This document shows positions 58,881-64,000 of a DNA stretch of 64,000 nt, piece by piece; positions within the stretch are counted from its first letter, which is position 1; each line of letters opens with the position of its first letter. The stretch lies in the NCBI GenBank assembly GCA_028554755.1, contig JAPTOF010000029.1, positions 1,550,001 to 1,614,000 on the forward strand, given 5' to 3'. Below the pieces are notes generated by a model. That model worked only from the letters and a program-made list of their open reading frames with translations, did no database searches and was not told the origin of the DNA. The position numbers were made by a program, and so were the translations under genes. The DNA comes from Cordia subcordata (lineage: Eukaryota > Streptophyta > Magnoliopsida > Boraginales > Cordiaceae).

Positions 58881-60440
58881 CCACAATAGTTACAATAACT
58901 TTAGATGCACTAGTAGAAGATGCTTTCACAAAATATCTTTTGTAGTGATCATGTTTCTTTTGTAATTCATTTTTCACCTTCAAAGTGCTAACTTTTAAAA
59001 AACTTGCTTTGTTTTCAAAAAATTTCATATAAGACTTTCGCTTTGCTGAAGAATCATAGCCAATTCCCGTTTTGTCAGAAACACATATTTGTTTTTGAAG
59101 CAAAGCGTTTAAGCTTTAGGTTCCATTAGTAAAATTTGCAATAACATTCTCCAAATCCTTTACTTTCTCTTTCAATTCTTCATTTTCTTTTTGTAAATCA
59201 ATATTTGTTTTCTTCTTTTCCAAATTCTTTTTTAAACTCTCATTTTCAATTGAAGAATCATGCAACTTATTTTCAAGAGAAAAAATATTCTTTTTGGGTT
59301 CCTTGCTCTTATCAACAACTTTTCTAAATTCCACAAGCATTTCATTATACATTTCTTCTAGCCATTATAAGAAGGTTTACCTTTATAGTTAAAAGTTACC
59401 TCATTATCCTCTTTTGCCATGAGACAATGGTTTGCTATTTCTTCTTCAATGGATTCCTCTTCTTCCTCAAAGCTTGATTTTGATTTGCTCCAAGTAGATT
59501 TCAATGCTTTCTTCTTGAATCTCTTCACATTTTTCTTTCTCAATGGACATTTTGCCTTGACACATCCTAGTTTTTTACATTTAAAACAAATTCTTTTTTT
59601 GCTAGATTCATCTTTACTTACCTCTTTTCTTGGTCCTTTCTTTAAGTTGAATCTCTTTTTCCTCATGAACCTTTTGAACTTTGAGTTCATGGCCATTTCT
59701 TCATCTTCATCACTATCGCTTCCACTTGTTGAATCTTCTTGTAGAGTGACCTTAAGTGCAATAGTCTTTGGGCTTTTGGTTGTTTATAAAGTTTCTTGAT
59801 CTCTAACTTGTGAGTCACGAGTGAGCCAACAAGTTCACTCAATGGATATGTGTTGAGATCCTTGGATTCTTTGATAGCTGTTATCTTTTGTAGCCATGCC
59901 ACCAGTAGACTCCTCGATAGTTTCCTAACAAGCTCAACATTTTCATATGTTTTTCCAAGAGATTTTAGGGCATTAACAATTTCAATGAACCTAGAGTACA
60001 TTTGCTCAATATTCTTATTATGAAGCATAGCAAACATTTCATATTTATATACAAGCATGCTAATCCTAGTTTCATTTACTTAATTAATACTTTCATCTGT
60101 AACTTCTAAATGATCCAAAATTTCTTTAATAGTGGTACAACCAATGATCTTGTTAAACTTATTAGAATCAAATGCAAGATAAAGATAATGTATGGCATGA
60201 GCATTAGCTTCAACAAGTTTTATATTTTCTTCATCCCATTCTTCTTCTGGTTTAGGAACGTTAACACCCTTTAATTCCTTAGTGGGGATGATAGGGCCAT
60301 TAACAATGATTCTTCAAGCATTATAATCATTTTCTTACAAAAATATTTTCATCCTAACTTTCTAAGGAGCATAATTAGTTCCATCAAAGTGTGGGACTCT
60401 AGTGGTGGAAAGACCTTCTTGAATTCTATGTCCCACGATC
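58881..60440 (-). pseudogene. gag of copia M
   Basis: The N-terminus near 60400 reads PHFDGTNYAP and, after stops, WDEENIKLVEANAHAIHYLY; the start codon is not clear. The gag domain is open at 59687-60058 (YEMFAMLHNKNIEQMYSRF, LKSLGKTYENVELVRKL, ITAIKESKDLNTYPLSELVG). Basic stretch, then a zinc knuckle CFKCKKLGCVKAKC (59560-59605) in which the expected His is Cys. An acidic SFEEEEESIEEEIANHCLMA segment and a coiled-coil-prone Lys/Glu-rich region (59116-59352) follow. The long coiled-coil after the knuckle fits Sirevirus-like elements. Confidence 0.85.
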
Positions 60441-60522
60441 CTTAGCTCTAGACGGTTAAGTTAAAAACACACACTAATATAGATAATATCACAAACTATG
60501 CAAATAATGTGTAGAGCACTAA
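60441..60522 (-). other. Short leader of copia M
   Basis: Untranslated, between PBS and gag; nothing else seen. Confidence 0.6.
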
Positions 60523-60534
60523 GCTTTGATGCCA
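60523..60534 (-). other. tRNA-Met(i) primer-binding site, copia M
   Basis: Minus strand TGGCATCAAAGC, 10 of 12 matches to the copia-type PBS TGGTATCAGAGC, 2 bp inside the LTR. Confidence 0.85.
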
Positions 60535-61177
60535 CATGTTGCTCAATCAATGAATCTAAGAGGGAAGGTGAATTAGATTAATGGCATAAGTAAGTAATAA
60601 CTCATATAAGGTACAGAGAAAATAAGTAATATCACTTGAATGTAAAGAGTTTAAGAGATAAGAAGCTCAAACACAGTAATTTAGAGTGGTTTTAACTCTC
60701 GAGGGCCTAGTCCACTATCTAACGTCTACTCCTTAGGGTTTTGGTAACTTTACTAGTGAATTAGCTTCTTGCTTAGTATGTTGTACAAGTGTAAAATGAT
60801 GATCACAACCATTCCTTCTTCACAAGGACCACAAGTGTTCTCCTAACACTTGAGGATTTTAAACCCTTCACTCTTGATAGAATGCTCCTCACACTCTATA
60901 CAACCTAAGAGCAAAGCAATCACCAATGTAATAGTAAAGTGTTTGATTACAAGACTTCTTATGAGCACAAATATAAGAGATATTTAAACCTTCCTATATT
61001 TCTCTAAGTAAATAGGCAATTTATGAGCTCAAGTAACTTGATCAATGAATGCTAGTGATATGCTCAATGAAGAATAGCAATAAATGAGATAAACTTGAAG
61101 AGAGAAAGCTTTGAATGCTAATAAATTGTAGAGAAAGTTTTGATCAAGTTATTTTCTAAGTTGGCGGATAAGAGGGG

Positions 61178-61390
61178 TATTTATAATGCCAAAAAGTCAT
61201 TTCCCCAATGATCAAATTTGAAAAGCATAAAAGGGTCTGCCAATTAACTGAATCAGTCGACCTCCTAGCTCAGTCGATACTTCCATTAAGCTAAAAGGCC
61301 TAGCTAACACTACTGGTCGGCTGCTTGGCTCAACCAACAGAGGGGAAATGCATTCTATTTATACCGGTTGACTAAATCGATCGACCAGTT
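61178..61390 (-). promoter_or_regulatory. TATA box and GTCGAC cluster in a copia LTR
   Basis: TATAAATA (61178-61185, minus) with, upstream, CAGTCGACCTCC (61254), CTCAGTCGATAC (61270), CTGGTCGGCTG (61312), ACCGGTTGAC (61362) and AATCGATCGACCAG (61375). This is the same kind of cluster, in the same place relative to the TATA, as in the gypsy LTRs of the window. Confidence 0.6.
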
Positions 61391-61774
61391 GTCTCCATTG
61401 GTACCTGCAGAAACAAATAAAAAAGTTGTACCTACATTTTCAAAAAGCAACTTTATCTACCTAAACCAAAAGTAAGCACGCTTTCTACAAATTTTGGAGG
61501 CTCAAAGCAACAACATACACCCATGACATCTTATCTCATTAATATCCACCAAACCAAGCATGCTAAGCATTAAATGCTAAGTTTAAATTCATACTCAACT
61601 CAAGCTATTTTCAGATTTTGGGTAGAAAAGGTACTATTCAAATATGCACATGTAAATTCAACAAGTCTCGAGTCATGCAAGTTGATACACATGCTCAAGT
61701 ACCTACTATACATAGCCATGAGCAGAATGAATGTTGTTTTAAGAATGTGAAGATATAATCATGTATTTATATAA

Positions 61775-61775
<1 letters not shown>

Positions 61776-61834
<59 letters not shown>
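61776..61834. repeat. (CA)n(TA)n microsatellite in the copia M LTR
   Basis: About 28 bases of CA followed by about 30 bases of TA. Confidence 0.95.
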
Positions 61835-61836
<2 letters not shown>

Positions 61837-62368
61837 ACATGTCATTTTTCAAAGCAATAGTTGGTGCTATCACATATTCACTACTCCCTTTGACATAGGT
61901 AGGCATCAAAAGCTTATTTTATTGCAGGAAAAGTTATTCATGTGCATATACATTCTGACATATACTCATATATGGATAAGGATATAAAGCATATGATGCA
62001 TAGTCATTGAACAAATAATGCATGCACTTAGTTTAAGGAGAAAGGATGATCTAAAATATGCTATAAAGGATCATGCACTAAGCCAATGATCATGCATGCA
62101 AGTGCAACATAGTATTTGAGCTCATAATAGTACTTATGTACTAAGATCAATTTAACAAGACTAAGAAAAAAAGAGACTGTACTAATCTTCAAGCAAATCT
62201 TCATAGCTCTTCAATCTTCAATATTGATCCATGCTCCAAGTCAAATCTTCAATTTGCTCTAATGGTTACTTTTCAAAAAATATTCAAAATATTTCAAAGT
62301 AGCAATTAATTATATAACATACAATTGTTCCATCATCAAAACTAGATAAAATACCAACAGGTTTAACA

Positions 62369-62938
62369 AGATCATATAAACCCACGATTCAATGACACCT
62401 AAGCATAAGCTCGCCATGACTTCTCAATCTTGCGACACTGACCCAGGTCATCTTTTTCTCCCAATAGGATAACCCATCAAGCCCAAAACTCGAAGGACCT
62501 AACCCAAGCCTAGTCAACTATCAAAAGCATTCGTGCCCTCTTCAGAGCTCAACCATGCTTTTAAAGGTTCGATTGGACCACTAACGAGACACATCCATCA
62601 AGCACTAGACCCACTATCTTTTCCACTCTATAAAGCATACCACTGACCACTGCAAGCCACAACATTACTCTGGAAAGCTTTCCTGTCAAATGCTGATTCG
62701 GCTGTTATCTTCAATTGTGCTTCTAGAGCTTCTAATGTCATTAACCACCAACCACCATGCCCAACGCTTTCCAAGCACAAGTTTGACCATCTTTGACCTA
62801 CAATAGTGCTGGAACAGCGACCTTGAGAATCATCACATGATGACAAGCTTCTTTTTCAACAAAAGCTCCCCTGATAACTACCACTGACATCTCTTGCACC
62901 TTTTTGGTGATAATGATGTCAGCTCAAAGTGTTAGTGG
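62369..62938. other. Unclassified 570 bp, less AT-rich
   Basis: Visibly richer in C (plus strand) than its neighbours, with no match that I can see elsewhere in the window. A 72-codon minus frame (62628-62846) has no recognisable motif. It could be a unique host remnant or part of an element represented only here. Confidence 0.35.
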
Positions 62939-64000
62939 TGTACATCTTTGAGTGCAAGCTCTAAAGACCCGCAAGCGCACGGATCGATGCAGTGTAGTGT
63001 GCGCGAGAACGGGTGTCGCACCACAAGGACGCTATGTTGTGAGATGGATTCTACGTGCGTGTTCTAGAACGTGCCTAAAAATAAGAAATCTAAACTATCT
63101 ATTTTTGGGATTTTGGATTTTTGAATGGTCGGGAGCTTTAACTAAAACGAATTAAACTAAACTATGGAATTGGGAAAAGTGGGGGACAAGCTAATCTAGA
63201 GGAACTAACAAAGGGAAAGGGGTTAGGGTGACTTCAACTTATGAATGGGTGATTCTATACACAATTGGTATGGGATTGAACAATGATGGCTTACTTTAGT
63301 GATTGCTCTTAACTAGGTTGCTAAATTAGTGTCTCAATTTCCCCCTAGGACTCAGTGCGGGTTCATCCCTAGGCGATGCCTCCTAGAGCTACGGCGCCGT
63401 CTTTATGACCTAGGGCCTTAAGAGTGATTAACTAGCTTCCTAGGTGACTTAGAATGAACCTACTCTAGTACCTAAATCATTGGCTGGATTTAAAGCCAAG
63501 ACCTAGCATCGCTAAGGTTGACTAATCCTATCCCGAAACCTATTGGCTGGATTTGAAGCCAAAGGAGACTTGGCCTAGGCTAGCCTTAAATTATTCTTCG
63601 TCATTATAAGGTCACAATAGCAGGATTTAACCTATTAACGCATTCATAAATGTTCTAAGCCAAGGTGTTCACGAATAAAAGAACCTATTCGACTACCAAA
63701 CATCGTCATGCTCGGATTACACCATTAGAAGCACTTAACAACCAACATGTATGTGTTATTGCAGTCATATTCACTACTAGGCATGCAAATATACACAGAC
63801 ATGAATATAAGGATTACCCACTTCATAGCATCCACATATAAACACATAGACATGATTATAGCATGGATTACATGTGCTTAGTAATAAATAGACTTCAATT
63901 TATACACATGTTACTTATTTAGGCATTTAATCAAACACTTAGACATGAATAAGAAAATAACCATTTGAACAAGAAAATCAAACATGTATATATAATCAGC
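62939..64000 (-). repeat. LTR-B, R-U5 part, running off the window
   Basis: TGTACATCTTTGAGTGCAAGC, then the U5 block (CCGCAAGCGCACGGATCG, GTGTCGCACCACAAGG). Two well-kept stem-loops lie at 63480-63500 and 63540-63560 (TTGGCTGGATTTAAAGCCAA; the second has one change), with ACATAGACATG repeats from 63790 on. The U3 end is beyond the window. Confidence 0.88.

Larger units (their letters stand above)
60537..62368 (-). repeat. 5' LTR of copia M (1,832 bp)
   Basis: TGTTGCTC...GGTTTAACA with TGTTR ends. Minus-strand TATAAATA is at 61178-61185, a GTCGAC cluster at 61250-61390, and a (CA)n(TA)n run at 61776-61834. The right 250 bp are shared with the 978-bp LTR at 22308-23285. The outer flank is AGATC; the other end of the element is lost. 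Confidence 0.88.

Noticed and set aside
62628..62846. 72-codon ORF as a host gene
   Set aside because: No motif, no codon-usage signal that I can judge, and no support beyond being open.

Overview
The window is intergenic DNA from a large, repeat-rich plant genome. It is AT-rich and gene-poor, and it is built almost entirely from nested, decayed LTR retrotransposons. The evidence for a plant is Athila-like Ty3/gypsy elements primed by tRNA-Asp, Sirevirus-like Ty1/copia with the PPT/LTR junction typical of plants, and solo LTRs with 5-bp target duplications. I recognise no host gene, rRNA, tRNA or CRISPR array. I cannot name the species. Nearly all elements lie on the minus strand, so their 5' LTR is the right-hand one.

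Layout. 1-7274: autonomous Athila-like element I (integrase, tandemly triplicated RNase H segment, protease, gag, PBS, 5' LTR of subfamily B). 7275-9622 and 19313-20225: two halves of a very degenerate copia element G, split by element A1 (9628-19307, perfect TSD GTAAC). A1 has both LTRs (subfamily A) and a tRNA-Asp PBS but no pol. Its interior holds a gene remnant with two CCHC zinc knuckles, broken by an inverted solo LTR (13502-15397). 20226-21611: copia H. 21570-24147: LTR fragments and the 3' end of a Sirevirus-like element. 24148-32287: A2, a second pol-less element like A1, carrying a solo LTR-B with perfect TSD TCCAC. 32288-34685 and 41215-44078: Athila-like element E, interrupted by an LTR of family F, an unclassified stretch and the deleted pol-less element D (35679-40032). 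44079-51029: Athila-like element K with a nested solo LTR-A. 51030-52594: LTR fragments. 52595-56130: 3' half of autonomous element L (integrase, RNase H, RT). 56150-56375: fragment of F. 56376-62368: copia M with gag, protease, integrase, RT and a 1.8-kb 5' LTR. 62369-62938: unclassified. 62939-64000: start of another LTR-B.

How the parts fit. Elements I, E, K and L supplied Gag, protease, RT and integrase. A1, A2 and D share their PBS type, LTR layout and a 3' untranslated module (junction motif, inner PPT, T-rich tract, outer PPT) with them, but replace gag-pol with a different zinc-knuckle gene; they look like passengers mobilised in trans. The best candidates for something undescribed are this gene, the duplicated hairpin-PPT module, and a cluster of GTCGAC palindromes upstream of the TATA box in LTRs of both the gypsy and the copia superfamilies. 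All coding regions carry stops or frameshifts, except that long C-terminal parts of the zinc-knuckle gene remain open in A2 and D.
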